DNA of 64,000 nt from Ceratotherium simum simum (Eukaryota > Chordata > Mammalia > Perissodactyla > Rhinocerotidae), in assembly GCF_000283155.1 (NCBI RefSeq), contig NW_004454163.1, positions 1 through 64,000 of the forward strand. The letters are read 5' to 3'. A model generated the notes under the pieces. It made no database searches. It had not been told where the DNA came from and worked only from the letters and a program-made list of their open reading frames with translations. Numbering within the stretch: position 1 is the stretch's first letter; each line of letters opens with the position of its first letter. A program made the translations under genes and the position numbers. Positions 33,186-45,084 of the stretch are shown here, piece by piece.

Positions 33186-34524
33186 GGGCTGGGTTTTATG
33201 CTGCCAGATTTGGAGCTGAAATAACATGCAGTTTGTCACTCAGAAAAAATAAGAAGAAAGGAAAATCTTTTTGCCCCCAAGTATAGAAGAGAAAATCAGA
33301 GGAATATGGGACACGAGGAGTCAAGATTGCTTGTATCCCAGCAACTAAGAGTTGCTGTCCATAGCAGAATCCTAAAGTTAGCCTAGATATTGACATGCTT
33401 TTGAGGGTGGAAGATATCATTTGCTTCTCACATATATTAATCATTATTGATCTCTGAAACTATGTCCAAGAAAAACTAACACAATAAATATTGTTATCCA
33501 ATAACTTTTTCTTTATGGTATTATTTCATTGGATTATTTTCTGCTGGAAAAAAGGAAAAATGTGAGGAACTATGAAAATATCCTGGTGTCCTTGAGAGAC
33601 AATTTACTAAAATAGAGAAAGAGCTAGAAAATGAGTAGGCCTGAAATGCCTATTCTAAAACCCAGAGGCAATTACTGAGTTACCAGAGTCTGGCATTTGA
33701 TTTTGTTTATTTAACTTCATAAATTCATAATGACGACTCTTTCACTGATAATTTTGCTACACCCATATCCTTCAGACTCAGTTTAGTGATGAGAAATAGG
33801 AAAGGCACAAGGAGAAAATGGAACCCTGGAGACAGGAAAAAGAAGAAGTAAAGGTGGTGATGGAAAGGTCCTGTCAATATCCTCCAGCCAAAGACCACCA
33901 GGAATGCACTAGAGTTGAACAGGTTGAATGGCTTATAGCAACTAAGGAAAATGCACACCATGGAGGAGGGTAGCGGGAAAGGACACTCAGTAAGACAGTG
34001 TTAGAAAGAATTGGGGCCTGTGTTATATGATTTGGGGAAGGTTTCAGGGATGCAGGTCTGTGTTCTGAGTGGATACTATCAGGAAGTGGTACTAACATGA
34101 TTGGGCAACTTAATAAATCTCTACAAAGAAAGAAAACTAAACAAAGGCTAAAGTTGTAAATAAGGAACTTTTTACAGCTTTCCTATTAGCCGATCATTCA
34201 GATCAGGCAGCATAGGGCGGTGTTAGGTCATTTTGATGTTTGGTTACTATTCGTGTTTTTGTCTGTATTCAGATATAGTTACGGAGTGATCTTATTTTTG
34301 CCTTGATCCATCATGGTCAGAGTGGCTTTGCCTGGTCTTGGTGTTTTGGTGAAATTGTTTATATTCAACAGGAGAAGCCTAGCTGTAAGCGCCAGGCTAG
34401 CTCCTCGAGGCCAGAAATGCTTTTCTATCCCTTGCTACGAAGTCATACTGGTAAAAAGCGGCGATTCGTTCCACCTAAACGGTAGTTTTATAAGAATAAA
34501 TCTAATATAGAGAGAGCACTTATT
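33186..34524. other. Unassigned sequence
   Basis: Nothing recognised. Overlapping frames at 33725-34098 (minus) and 34303-34510 (plus) are under 80 codons and show no family. Confidence 0.5.
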
Positions 34525-34720
34525 ATATGGCAAGCACTGCTAATTACTTTAAGTGTTATTCCATTTACTCTTCCAAACGACTCTATGAGATAGCGCTCTA
34601 CTTGTCCTCATTAGTCACAGGCAGAAGCTCAGTCATGGAGGGCTTGAGTTCCTTGTCCCAGGTCATAGCGCTACTAGGTTGTAGACCTTGCCTGTCTGAT
34701 TTCAAAGCTTAGATTCTAAA
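34525..34720 (-). repeat. MIR SINE (antisense)
   Basis: Antisense MIR order: 'TTCCATTTACTCTTCC' near 34559, 'GACTCTATGAGATAG' near 34580, 'CCCAGGTCATAGCGCTACTA' near 34657 and a 'CTGATTTCAAAGC' end. Confidence 0.75.
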
Positions 34721-34977
34721 ACACAGTGTCTGGTTCCCACTGACAAACTAGTGAATAAACACTTCTGGTCCCATAGTCAGCTTCAATATTTTGAACACGT
34801 AATTATTTTCATGGTTAGTTATTACCCAGTGGCCTTGCTCTCCTCCCAGGTGCTCTTCTGTGCTCCTACTTATCTCTGTTGCTAAAGCAATTTACAACTT
34901 ATACTATCACTACGGAGTGCAAGACGCAAAAGAGAAAGACCAATTTGGTTGATTCTATGTAAAAAGTGGCCTAAAAG
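34721..34977. other. Unassigned sequence
   Basis: No recognised feature up to the transposon target duplication. Confidence 0.45.
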
Positions 34978-34998
34978 GTAGGGTTGCTACATTTAGAG

Positions 34999-35040
34999 CA
35001 CACACATGCATATACACATACACACACACACACAAACACA
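34999..35040 (+). repeat. (CA)n microsatellite
   Basis: Imperfect ACACAC array with ATGCATAT and AAAC interruptions, inside the left arm of the palindromic transposon. Confidence 0.9.
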
Positions 35041-35167
35041 GGATGCCTAGTTAGATTTGAATTTCAGATAAACAGTGAATACCAAATTTTGGATAGATAT
35101 GCCTCAAATACTGCATGGAACATACTTTCCTAAAAAACTGTTTGTTGCTTATCTGAAATTAAAACTA

Positions 35168-36490
35168 TGGACAGCTAATTTTTGACAAAGGAGACAAGAA
35201 CATACAATGGAGAAAGGAAAGAGTCTTCAATAAATGGTGTTGGGAAAACTAGAGAGCTATATGCAAAAGAATGAAACTAGACCACAAATTTATACCTTAT
35301 ACAGACATTAACTTAAAATGTATTAAAGACTTGAATGTAATATCTGAAACCATAAAACTTCCAGAAGAAAACATGCACACTATGCTCTTTGACATCTGTA
35401 TTAGCAATATCTTTTTAGATATGTCTCCTCAGGCAAGAGAAACAAAAGAAAAAATAAACAAATGGGACTATATCAAACTAAAAGCTTCTGCACAGCAAAG
35501 AAAACCACCAAAAAAAATGAAGAGATAACCTACCAATTGAGAGAATATATTTGCAAATCATATATCCAATAAGGGATTAATATGCAAAATATATAAAGAA
35601 CTCATACAACTCAGCAACAAAATAACAAATAACTCAGTTAAAAAATGGGCAGAGGATCTGAACATTTTTCTGAAGAAAATACACAGATGGCTAACAGCCT
35701 TATGAAGAGGTGCTCAACATCACTAATTATTAGAGAAATGCAAATCAAAACCACAATGAGATATCACCTCATGCCCATGAGAATGGATATTATTAAACAG
35801 ACAAGAAATAACAAGTGTTGGAGAGGATGTGGGGAAAAGAAAACCCTTGTACACTGCTGGTGGGAATGTAAAATGGTGCAGAAGCTGTGGAAAACAGCAT
35901 GGAGATTCCTCAAAAAATTAAAAATAGACTACCATATGATCCAGCTATTCCACTTCTGGGTATTTATCCAAAGAACATGAAAACACTAATTCAAACAGAT
36001 ATATGCATCCCTATGTTCATTGCAGCATTATTTACAATAGCTAAGACTTGGAAACAACCTAAGTGTCCATTGATGGATGAATGGATAAAGAAGATGTGGT
36101 ATATATATATACAATGGAATAATACTCAGCCATCAAAAAAAATATGAAATCTTGCCATTTATGACAACATGGATGGACCTTGAGGGTATTATGTTAAGCA
36201 AAATAAGTCAGATAGAGAAAGACAAATACCATATGATTTCACTCATATGTGAAAGATAAAAAAAACAATAAGAAACAAACACATAGATACAGAGAATAGA
36301 TTGGTGGTTACCAGAGAGGAAAGGGAAAGGTGGGAGGGTAAAAGGGTTAGAGATGGAAATTTGTACAGTGACAAATGGAAACTAGACTTTTGGTGAACAC
36401 AATCTGCTCTATGTGGAAGTCGAAATCCAATGACGTACACCTGAAATTTATATAATGTTATAAACCAATGTTACCCCAATTAAAAAAAAA
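35168..36490 (+). mobile_element. 5'-truncated L1 (ORF2 end and 3' UTR)
   Basis: Sense L1 from the last third of ORF2. Frames at 35271-35528 (ARETKEKINKWDYIKLKA), 35645-35980 ([15 protein letters not shown]) and 35887-36147 (KKMWYIYIQWNNTQPSKK) are successive pieces of one broken ORF2 C-terminus. The 3' UTR ends TATAAACCAATGTTACCCCA plus an A-run. Same 3' UTR type as the L1 at 18,367. Confidence 0.93.
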
Positions 36491-36527
36491 ATTAGCGAAG
36501 TGTCTTACATGTTAACTGCAACCCTAC

Positions 36528-36804
36528 CCTAAAGGTTTAGTGAAACTTTTAAAACTTTCAACCATGAGAACAAAGAGATCATTTACCTACTCCTTCAGGC
36601 TGAACATTTTACCGTATTTATTTCTATGTCCCCCACATTTACCGTAGATATTCTATAGACATTTTTGAGCTAAAGGAACAGTTACATTTAAAGTCTTCAT
36701 ACACATATCCATCAACACACCCATTTGATGGCTAAAGATAGACAGCCAAGTATAACAAATTACAAGAAAACCTGCTTTATATTCTTTTAAGATTAAAGAT
36801 GTGC
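36528..36804. other. Unassigned sequence
   Basis: Nothing recognised. Confidence 0.45.
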
Positions 36805-36925
36805 TATCCCTCATTCACTCAACAGTCTTCTATGGTGCCCCAACTGTGTGCCAGGCTCTATTAGGCACTAGGATACACAGAGAATCTCCCAGTTTAATGA
36901 ACGGTAAAGTAAAGAGAGAAAAGAT
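36805..36925 (-). repeat. L2/MIR 3' end fragment (antisense)
   Basis: 'TGTGTGCCAGGCTCTATTAG' near 36845 with 'CATTCACTCAACAG' to its left is the reverse of an L2-type 3' end. Confidence 0.6.
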
Positions 36926-37914
36926 TAGCTAATCTAGTGGACATTTTTCAATCTTCTTATCTTTATTTATCTTACACATCTTTTAACGTAACATTTATTC
37001 TTTGGTTTTGTGAAATAAATATGCTTTAGCATTTTGTTTGGGAGAACATGTAATTAATTTTCTCCTTAGCCTCTGCTAGACTCAAGCAGATGTCTGGACT
37101 ATTGACTACTGCCTGTGATGGGAGTTTGGTACGATTTTAGCAAGCGAGCTTTCCCTGATTATCACTGCATCTCACACAGACCTGAGTTGTAGAGTGGCTA
37201 CGTAAGGATTTTGACTTCTCTACTGCCAGAGGTCATTTACTATACCAAATAATGCTCTAAGGTTTGGTCATCACAGGATAGACTGATAACCTAAACAATG
37301 AGAAAGCACATGATTTGAAATCATTTGATGGGGGGAAAAAAAAGAATAGCAGTGTAAGGAATAGTCTCGTTAGCAACTTGGTGTTAAAAACGAAAGCTAG
37401 AATCCACTATCAAAAAGGAACAAAAGGGAAAAATAATCTTAAATATAACTCACTAATTATTTTCCCAGAAAGCACTAACTGCGTGTCGTAAGGTCTGTAT
37501 CTCAGATTTATTTTCCTAGTTTATGGCACATATGTGCAACATCATTCTATGAATACTGAATAATATTTGATTGCCTGGAACATCTTTGACTAATTAAAGA
37601 ACAAAAACTTCTAACAGTTGCTTTTAATGGAGTTCAAGGAGTACCTAAAAGCGTCTCCGGAGCAGCAAAAGCACCTGAAGTAATGATCTGACACACGGTG
37701 AAAGATATTACAGTCTCCGGTGATAAACTTGGATGGAACGTCTAGCACCATACATGGTGGTTGGCACGTGGGAAAAGAACAGTAAATACTGAATGAAAAG
37801 TGTGATTGAATAAGCAGAGTCCATGAATACACATCAGTGTTTGATAAGCACGAATGCAACATGATGAAAATAGTTGGGAAAGATATGCTCAAAATATGTG
37901 CAGGCAGGTTCCCA
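36926..37914. other. Unassigned sequence
   Basis: No gene or confident repeat. A 112-codon minus frame at 37611-37949 has no family motif and overlaps MIR sequence at one end. Confidence 0.5.
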
Positions 37915-38040
37915 GTACACCATTTGAGGACGGGGAAACCTGTACTCACAACGATTTCCTAAGGAAAAGAAAGACTTACCCAAGGACACAGAGCTATTCT
38001 CTGCTGCTGTCCTAAAAATTCATACAGTCAGTCCTCTACC
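37915..38040 (-). repeat. MIR fragment (antisense)
   Basis: 'GACGGGGAAACCTG' near 37928 and 'ACTTACCCAAGGACACAGAG' near 37972 are the reverse of the MIR core. Confidence 0.55.
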
Positions 38041-38594
38041 TTCATTTTCTAACATCATCTGCCTCTCTTATTAGCCTTGAAATGTCATGTGGGCTCTCCC
38101 AATCATGTTTACAAACACAGTCACCCCTGATAGTGGGTAGTGGCAGTATCTCTTTTGAAAGGCACATATTCTTAGGTTTAAAGGACTTAAGTCTCTTACT
38201 TTGGACCATTTGGTGAACAAACCACACCAGGATTGTAACATGTGGCCAGCCTGAATAGCCACAGCTTGTCGATAGGGTTGGATCACATGGGGGAACTAGA
38301 AACACCAGTGTCACCAATTGTTGTGGCTTCTGACCAATGAAATGACCTGGTCAAATGTTTTCTTGTCCAATCATGCATCTCCAGGTGACAGAACTCTTGA
38401 GCTTTTCACGGGATTAAATTTTACTAGAATTCCAAAGTATGCAAGTAATCTATTAATACTCAATGCATCCTCCAATGATTTTATCAATATTTTCCCATTG
38501 TTTATTATGCTTTTATCTCACAGTAATTTTAGAGCAGGTTGTAAAAACAATTCCAGTTTGCAATATAATTAATGGAGGTACAGAAAATAAAAGT
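38041..38594. other. Unassigned sequence
   Basis: Three short frames at 38042-38572 on both strands overlap without family features. Confidence 0.45.
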
Positions 38595-38765
38595 GAAGGC
38601 TACAATTTATATGCCAGTCACCATGCTTGATATGTAAATATATTCTATAATTTAATACTCACAACAACCAAGAAACTTAGGAATTATTATACCCATTTTC
38701 AAGTCCCAAAAAAGATCACATAACTTGCCCCAAGTAACACAGTCAGAAGTTGAACTTCGAAATTA
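38595..38765 (-). repeat. MIR SINE (antisense)
   Basis: 'AATACTCACAACAACCAAGA' near 38654, 'ATTATTATACCCATTTTCAA' near 38683 and 'AACTTGCCCCAAGTAACACA' near 38722 are antisense MIR order. Confidence 0.75.
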
Positions 38766-40675
38766 TTAAAAATTATGACCCAAATAAAATTGTTCTCTGC
38801 AGTTCTGTTTGAGATTGTACCTTGGGCAGATATTGTTTTGTTTTGGTTTTTGTTATTGTTGTTTATTTTGTTTGGCATCTACTCTATGCTAAAGTATTTA
38901 CCTACTCCAAAACCTCCAAAATCTCTTGAAAGCAAATCTAAGAAATACATCATGACTCAATTTGCTTTACAAAAATGCAATGAAAGTGTACTCCCTGGAG
39001 AAAGTCCAATATTTTGGCTCCACATTTGTAGGTCCAGGGACATTTCTAGGGTCTTTAATTTCAGATTTTAAGGTCTGCAAATTTAATAAGAGATACAGGA
39101 AAGAGTGGCTCCAAAGAGGGAGATAAAACTGAATGACGTCAAATTGCTCACAGCCTGGAGACAGCTTATTTATTCAAACATCAATGCTGATGAATCCTTG
39201 AGGAAGTTTACAGTTTCTCCATTTCTCCTTGTAGGAACTCGCTTGATCAGTGTAATTCCTTGATTGAACCCACTAGTCTGCCCATCTCATTTCTTCTTCT
39301 TGCTCTATTAAAATAGAAGAGAAAAACATCTATTCACATTCCTCTGTGATCACAGCAGTGAAGTTGGGTCTATTCTGAGCAGGCCATTCGAAGCAAGGCA
39401 AGTGGGCCTATGGATCAGCCATTTGGATAATGGCTCACTGCCCCCTAAGGAGGAATTGACCAAACCAATTTCATAGGAATCATTTTGCCCTTTGCCCCTT
39501 TTGTCTGGATGAGTAAATCAATTTCAATGAAATCATTTCAGTTAATCTTTCCTGCATAACTTGCTTTGTTGCATGGATGTGAATCTTATCAGGTCCACCA
39601 CCAAATGCTTCAGAGGTGCTTAGGCTGTCAAATCAAACTACCTAAAATGATGTGCCCAGCCGGCATTACATAAAGTTGGAGGCTAAACTGGGAATGGATT
39701 TCCTCATTCCTAAACCAGTATTCTATCCTCTCTCACCACCTATCATTTTTTCCTAATAAAATTGTTCTAGCTAATTACTAGATTAGAAAACCTAAGATCG
39801 TATGAAAATATCCCTAAGGATAACAAAGGTTAAGGAGGAAGAAACAGGATGCATTTATGTGCTGATTACTGTTGAAGGACAAAAGCCTTTTTGAAAATCA
39901 TGTTCTCTTCTCTAGCAATAAGCTCTTATAATAGATCTCCACCCGTAGAGATTAAAAGGCTTCAGGGCTGCACAAATAACAATAATCAGATCAGAAACTG
40001 TTAAAAGCATAAGGCGGATAAACCCAAGGAGAAACCTACAGAGGGAAGCAGATAAGCATTGCATCAGAGGGAAAATGTCAGTGAAGCTGGAAGCTCTGTT
40101 TTTTTCTTGAAGAGAGGAGAAAGCACTGATTAGAAACAGAAAATTCACGTGCATTTTAAAAAGAAAGATGAGTCCAATTGAAGGCATATCTGCCTGGTGG
40201 ACTCTAGTCCCTGGGAGTTTGGGGCTGACTTTGCATCTAATCCTGTGCCCATGGTAGCTTGCTTGCCTGATCTTTTTTAAAAAGTTGGGACCAGAAAATA
40301 TGCATCAGGTAGAAAAGTAAATGTTAAACGCAGGAGCAAATTTAAAAAGAGGGAAAGCACACAGTTGAAATACACTCAGATTCAAAGTTGGGCTGTCAAA
40401 CAACAACAGATAAAACACTGATTTATTTCACGTCACCTCACCCAGGGCAAAGAGGTTACCAAGTGTAAAGAGAATAGCACTGTCAAGGATTTCTGCTCAA
40501 TAATCCACCTATCACAGAGCACCGCCAGAGCTGGGCCTCTCTAATTCAACCTCCTGCGAGTCTGGATTGTGTAGCAAAAATATGAGATGATTCCCTGATG
40601 TAGATAATGTTGTTTCTGTGTCTTGACATCAACACTTACTTTTAATACTGCTCTGAGTCACTGACTCATTTTTTT
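38766..40675. other. Unassigned sequence
   Basis: About 1.9 kb without a recognised repeat or gene. Frames at 38775-39071 and 39912-40187 (under 100 codons) look hydrophobic only because of T-rich composition. Confidence 0.5.
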
Positions 40676-42570
40676 AACAACTTTACTAAGGTATAATTTA
40701 CATATCATAAAATGCACCCATTTTAATTAGACAATTCAATGGTGTCTAATAGATCAATAGAGTTGTGTAAACATCACCACAATGTTTTCTTTGTCTTGGC
40801 TTTCTGTGGTTTGAATATAATCTTCCTAGGTGTGTTTTGTTTGGTATTTATCCTGCTTGATGTTCTTCGAGGCTCCAGGATCTGTGGTTTCCTGTCTGCC
40901 ATTAATTTTGAAAAGTTTTTGGCCATTATTACTTTGAATATTTCTCCCACTCCATTCTTTCCTTCTTCTTCTGAGTATGGTACTCCTTTTGCAATCGTCC
41001 CACGGTTCTCGCAGTTTCTGCTCTTGTTTGTCTTGTTCTGTTTTTTCTCTTTGCATTTCAGTTTGGGAAGTTGCTGTTGACCTCTTTTCAAGGTCACAGG
41101 TTCTTAACTTGCCTGTGTCAAGTTCACTGATGAGCCCATTGAAGGTATTCATCGTTTTTGTTACCATGTTTTTGATTTCCAGAATTTCCTTTTGAGTCTT
41201 TCTTAAAGTTTCCATCTCTTCCGTTACCTGTTTGTTCTTGCACGTCGTCTTCTTTTTCCGTTACAGACTTTAACATGTTAATCACAGTTATTTTAAATTC
41301 CATGTCTGGCAATTCCAACATCTGTGTCATATTTCAGTCTGATTCTGATTGCTTTGTCTCTTCAGATTGTTTTTTGTTTGTTTGTTTGTTTTGTGTTTTG
41401 GCATGCCTTGTCATTTTATGTTGAAAGCAGGACATGTTGTATCGAGTAATAGGGGCTGAGGTAAACAGGCCTTTAGTGTGGAGATTTATAGTAGCTGCCT
41501 ATAATACAGGCTATGTTCAATGTTTGCTGTAGCTGTAGGTGCCAGAGGCTTCAATTTCTTGTAGTATCCTTGTTTTTGTCTTGACAGCTTCCCTTGGGGC
41601 TTCCCTAAGTTTCCTCCTCAGAAAGATTTGTCTTGTAACTATTCCAGCTGTCATCCACTGTTATTATACTGGAGCCTTGTTGGTATAATGATAAGGTGTG
41701 GGGAGGGGAAGCACTCTGTAGTCTTATGATTAAATCTCAGCCTTTGAGTCGGCGTGTGTCTTGGGGCTGTGACCCTCACAAGCTTTTCTTTGGTGGTATA
41801 GCTTTTCTTCTCCAGCCCTTAATCCCTTTTCTGGCCAGAGGATTTCCAATATATTTCCTTGAAGCCCTGACCCCTGTTGACTATGTTTTTCCCTTTTAGG
41901 TTAGAAGAGAGGCTAGAGGGGGGCTGAAGTAAGAGGAATGAGCTTTCTCCAACTGGGATAAGAATCTCCTCCTCTGGATCATAAGCCTTTCTTGTGGAGA
42001 TAGTTCTGGGCATATTTCACAATGATTACTGTATTAGTCTGCTCAGGCTGCTATAACAAAATACCATAGACTGGGTAGCTTAAACAACAGACATTATTTC
42101 TCACAGTTCTGGAGACTGGGAAGTCCAAGATCAAGGTGCTGGCCAATTCAGTTCCCTAGTGAAAGCCCTCTTTCTAGCTTGTAGTCATCTGCATTCTCAC
42201 TGTGTCCCATATGGCACAAAGAGAAAAAGTGGAGGCAAACTCTCTGGTGTCTCTTTTAAGGGCACTAATCTCATCACGACTGCCTCATCTTCATGACCTC
42301 ATCTAATCCTAACTACCTCCCAAAGGCCCCATCTCCAAATACCAACATATTGGGGTTTAGGGCTTCAATATTTGAATTTAGGGGGAGTCATAATTCAGAT
42401 CACAGCAATTACTCTTTTCCACCCTTTATCAGAAACATGAGGTGATATTTTTCAGATCTTTACCATAACAATCTGGTAGAGCTCCTGGAGGGAAAGCCCA
42501 TAAAAGTATGGGGCATCCCCTAAGACTGTGGTCCCAAGGAGTCTCCCACTGTCATGCTACTTCACATTCA
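40676..42570 (-). mobile_element. HAL1-type half-L1: ORF1 without ORF2 (antisense)
   Basis: The plus strand starts with antisense L1M 3'-end words (AACTTTACTAAGGTATAATT near 40679). It passes straight into antisense ORF1 at about 40790. Minus frames 40774-41097, 40826-41215 and 41124-41330 together give a broken ORF1 (MVTKTMNTFNGLISELDTG; LRKTQKEILEIKN). A GC-richer 5' region follows to 42570, broken by an MLT1 LTR at 42030-42407. Absence of ORF2 between ORF1 and the 3' end is the defining HAL1 layout. Confidence 0.75.
42030..42407 (-). repeat. MLT1 solo LTR (antisense) with 5-bp target duplication
   Basis: Begins TGTATTAGTCTGCTCAGGCT and runs through ACAGTTCTGGAGACTGGGAA to CAGATCACAGCA. 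ATTAC flanks it at 42025-42029 and 42408-42412. It splits the HAL1-like element. Confidence 0.88.
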
Positions 42571-42571
42571 G

Positions 42572-42900
42572 TGTGATGGTTAATTTTATGTGTCAACTTG
42601 GCTAGGCCATGGTGCCCAGTTTGTTAAAAAACAAGTCTAATTTTGCCGTGAAGGTATTTTTTAGATATGATTAACATTTAAATCAATAGACTTTGAGTAA
42701 AGCAAATTATCCTCCATAGTGTGGGCAAATCTCATCCAATCAGTTGAAGGCCTTGAAGGAAATGACAGAGGTCGGCTGAGGAGGAAGGAATTCTGTGTCC
42801 AGATTACCTTTGGAGTCAAGAATACAACATTAACTTTTGCTTGAATTTCCAGTCTGTTGACCTGCCCTACATATTTCAGACTTGCCAGCCCCCACAAGTT
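42572..42900 (+). repeat. MLT2-type ERVL LTR, 3'-truncated
   Basis: Starts TGTGATGGTTAATTTTATGT and follows the MLT2 order (GCCATGGTGCCCAG; CAATAGACTTTGAGTAAAGC; CCAATCAGTTGAAGG). It stops near an antisense L1 at 42,905. A complete relative lies at 53,920. Confidence 0.8.
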
Positions 42901-42904
42901 GTTG

Positions 42905-43545
42905 TGTGTATCAATTGCAAACTCCTTTTTATTGCTGACTGGTATTCCATTGTATGAGTATAATACAGTTTGTTTACCCATTCACCCATTGAAGGACATT
43001 TAGGTTAATTCCAGTTGGGGGCAAATTATTAATAGAGAAGTTATAAACATTTGTATGAACATAATTTCTTTTCTCTCTGGTAAATACCCAGTAGTGGGAT
43101 TGAAGGTTATAACATAAGTGTATATTTAACTTTATAAGAAACTGCCAAACCATTTCTCAAAGTGGCTGTACCATTTTTCATTCTCACCAGCGATGTATGA
43201 GAGTTCCAATTGCCCTGCCTCCTCATTAATATTTGGTATTATCAGTATTGCTTATTTTAGCTATTATAATAGGTATGTAATGGTCTTTCATTGTACCTTT
43301 AATTTGCATTTCCATAATGACTAATGATGTTGAACATCTTTTTGTGTGCTTATTTCCCAGCCTATTGTTCTCTTTGGTGAACTATCTTTTCAAGTCCTTT
43401 CCTCATTTCTTAATTGAGTTGTTTGTTTTCTTATTGTTCGGTTTAATAATTCTTTATATATTCTGGATACAAGTTCTTTGTTGAATATCTGATTTGTAAA
43501 TATCGTCTCCAGTTTGTAACTTGTTTTTTCATCCTCTTACAGACT
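42905..43545 (-). mobile_element. L1 fragment (antisense), ORF2 end
   Basis: Antisense end of ORF2: 'GGTATTCCATTGTATGAGTA' near 42943, 'ACCCATTCACCCATTGAAGG' near 42976, 'TAATTGAGTTGTTTG' near 43412 and 'TATATATTCTGGATACAAG' near 43454. Minus frame 43443-43778 begins with it. Confidence 0.85.
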
Positions 43546-43561
43546 TTACTAAAGGCACTTA

Positions 43562-45020
43562 TTAGGCATAAAACTGGCATAAAAACAGTCATACAGACCA
43601 ATGGAACAGAACAAAGACCCCAGAAATAAACCCTTGAACATATGACCAAATGGTTTTTGACAAGGGTGCAAAGACAATTCAATGGGCTAAAGGACAGTCT
43701 TTTCAATAAATAATGCTGTGGAAATTGGATGTCCACATGAGAAGGAATGAAATCAGACTCCCCCACCTCACAGCACATAGAAAAATTAGCACAAAATGGA
43801 TCAAAGACCTAAATGTAAGAGGTAAAACCATAAAACTCTTAGAAGAAAACATAGGGCAAAAGCTTCATGACATTGGATTTGACCATGATTTCTTGGATAT
43901 GACAACAACGGCATAAGAAACAAAAGAAAAAATAGACAAATTGGACTTCATGAAAATTAAAAATTTTACACATCAACAAACATCAACAGAGTAAAAGGCA
44001 AACCAAAGAATGGGAGAAAATATTTGCAAATCATATATCTGGAAAGGGATTAATACCCAGAACATGTAAAGAACTCATAAAACCCAATAACCAAAAATAA
44101 ATAACCCAATTCAAAAAATGGCGAAAGACTTGAATATATATTTCTGCAAAGAAGATATCCAAATGATCGATAAGTACATGAAAAGACACTCAAAATTACT
44201 AATCATTAGGGAAATGCAAATCAAAGCTACAGTGAGATACCACCTCACACCCATTAAAAATGGCTGTTATCAAAAAAATCCCAGAAAATAACATGTTGGT
44301 GAGGATGCAGAGTAATTGGAACCTTTGTGCACTGTTGGTAGAAATGTAAAATAGTACAGTTGCTGTGGAAAACAGTGCATAGTTCCTCAAAAAATTAAAA
44401 GTAGAACTACTATATGATTCAGCAATTCTACTTCTAGGTATATACCCAAAGGAATTGAAAGCAGGGTCTTGAAGAAATATTTTTATGCCCATGTTCATGG
44501 TAGCTAAAACATGAACACAACCCAGGTGCCCATTGGATAAGCAAAATGGATAAGCAAAATGTAGTATATACATACAATGGAATATTATTTAGTATATACA
44601 TACAATTATTTAGTATATACATACAATGGAATATTATTTAGTCTTAAACAGGAAGGAAATTTTGACATATGCTACAACATTGATGAACATTGAGGACATT
44701 ATGCTATGTGAAATAAGCCAGTCACAAAATGACAAATACCATATGATTCCACTCATATAAGGTGCTTAGAGTAGTCAAAATCATAGACAGGAATTATAAT
44801 GGTGATTATAACCTACCAGAGGCTAAAGGGAAGGAGGAATGGGGAGTTATTGTTTAATTGGCATAGAGTTTGATTTTTACAGAAGGAAAAGAGTTCTGGA
44901 CATGGGTGATGGTGATGGTTGTGCAACATTATGAATATGTTTAATACGACTGAACTACATGCTTAAAAATGGTTAAGATGGTAAATTTTACGTTATGTGT
45001 ATTTGCCACAGGAAAAAAAG
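43562..45020 (+). mobile_element. L1, ORF2 end and 3' UTR (sense)
   Basis: Sense L1 starting near GGCATAAAACTGGCATAAAAA with ORF2 text: GTCATACAGACCAATGGAAC near 43589, then GGGCAAAAGCTTCATGACAT near 43853, down to the 3' UTR (GGTTAAGATGGTAAATTTTA near 44973). It is broken by many stops. It lies head to head with the antisense L1 on its left and contains a local tandem duplication at 44568-44640. Confidence 0.88.
44568..44640 (+). repeat. Local tandem duplication inside L1
   Basis: TAGTATATACATACAAT is repeated three times in 73 bases, two of them continuing as GGAATATTATT. It looks like slippage in the 'tacaatggaatatta' L1 motif. Confidence 0.8.
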
Positions 45021-45084
45021 AAAACAATAACTAGAAAACTTTATATAATTAAAAATTAACAAGCACTCTTTTTAAAACTGCTGG

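Larger units (their letters stand above)
34978..36527. mobile_element. Palindromic non-autonomous DNA transposon split by an L1
   Basis: Starts GTAGGGTTGC (34978-34987) and ends GCAACCCTAC (36518-36527), perfect 10-bp inverted ends. CCTAAAAG before and CCTAAAGG after give a probable 8-bp target duplication (7/8), which fits a hAT-like MITE. Inside are opposed TTTCAGATAA and TTATCTGAAA arms (near 35060 and 35150). A (CA)n tract grew in the left arm, and an L1 (35168-36490) sits in the right arm. No transposase is present. I cannot name the family. Confidence 0.75.

Noticed and set aside
42905..45020. Single twin-primed L1 with 5' inversion
   Set aside because: The inverted and sense parts appear to cover the same ORF2 region, whereas twin priming gives adjoining parts.
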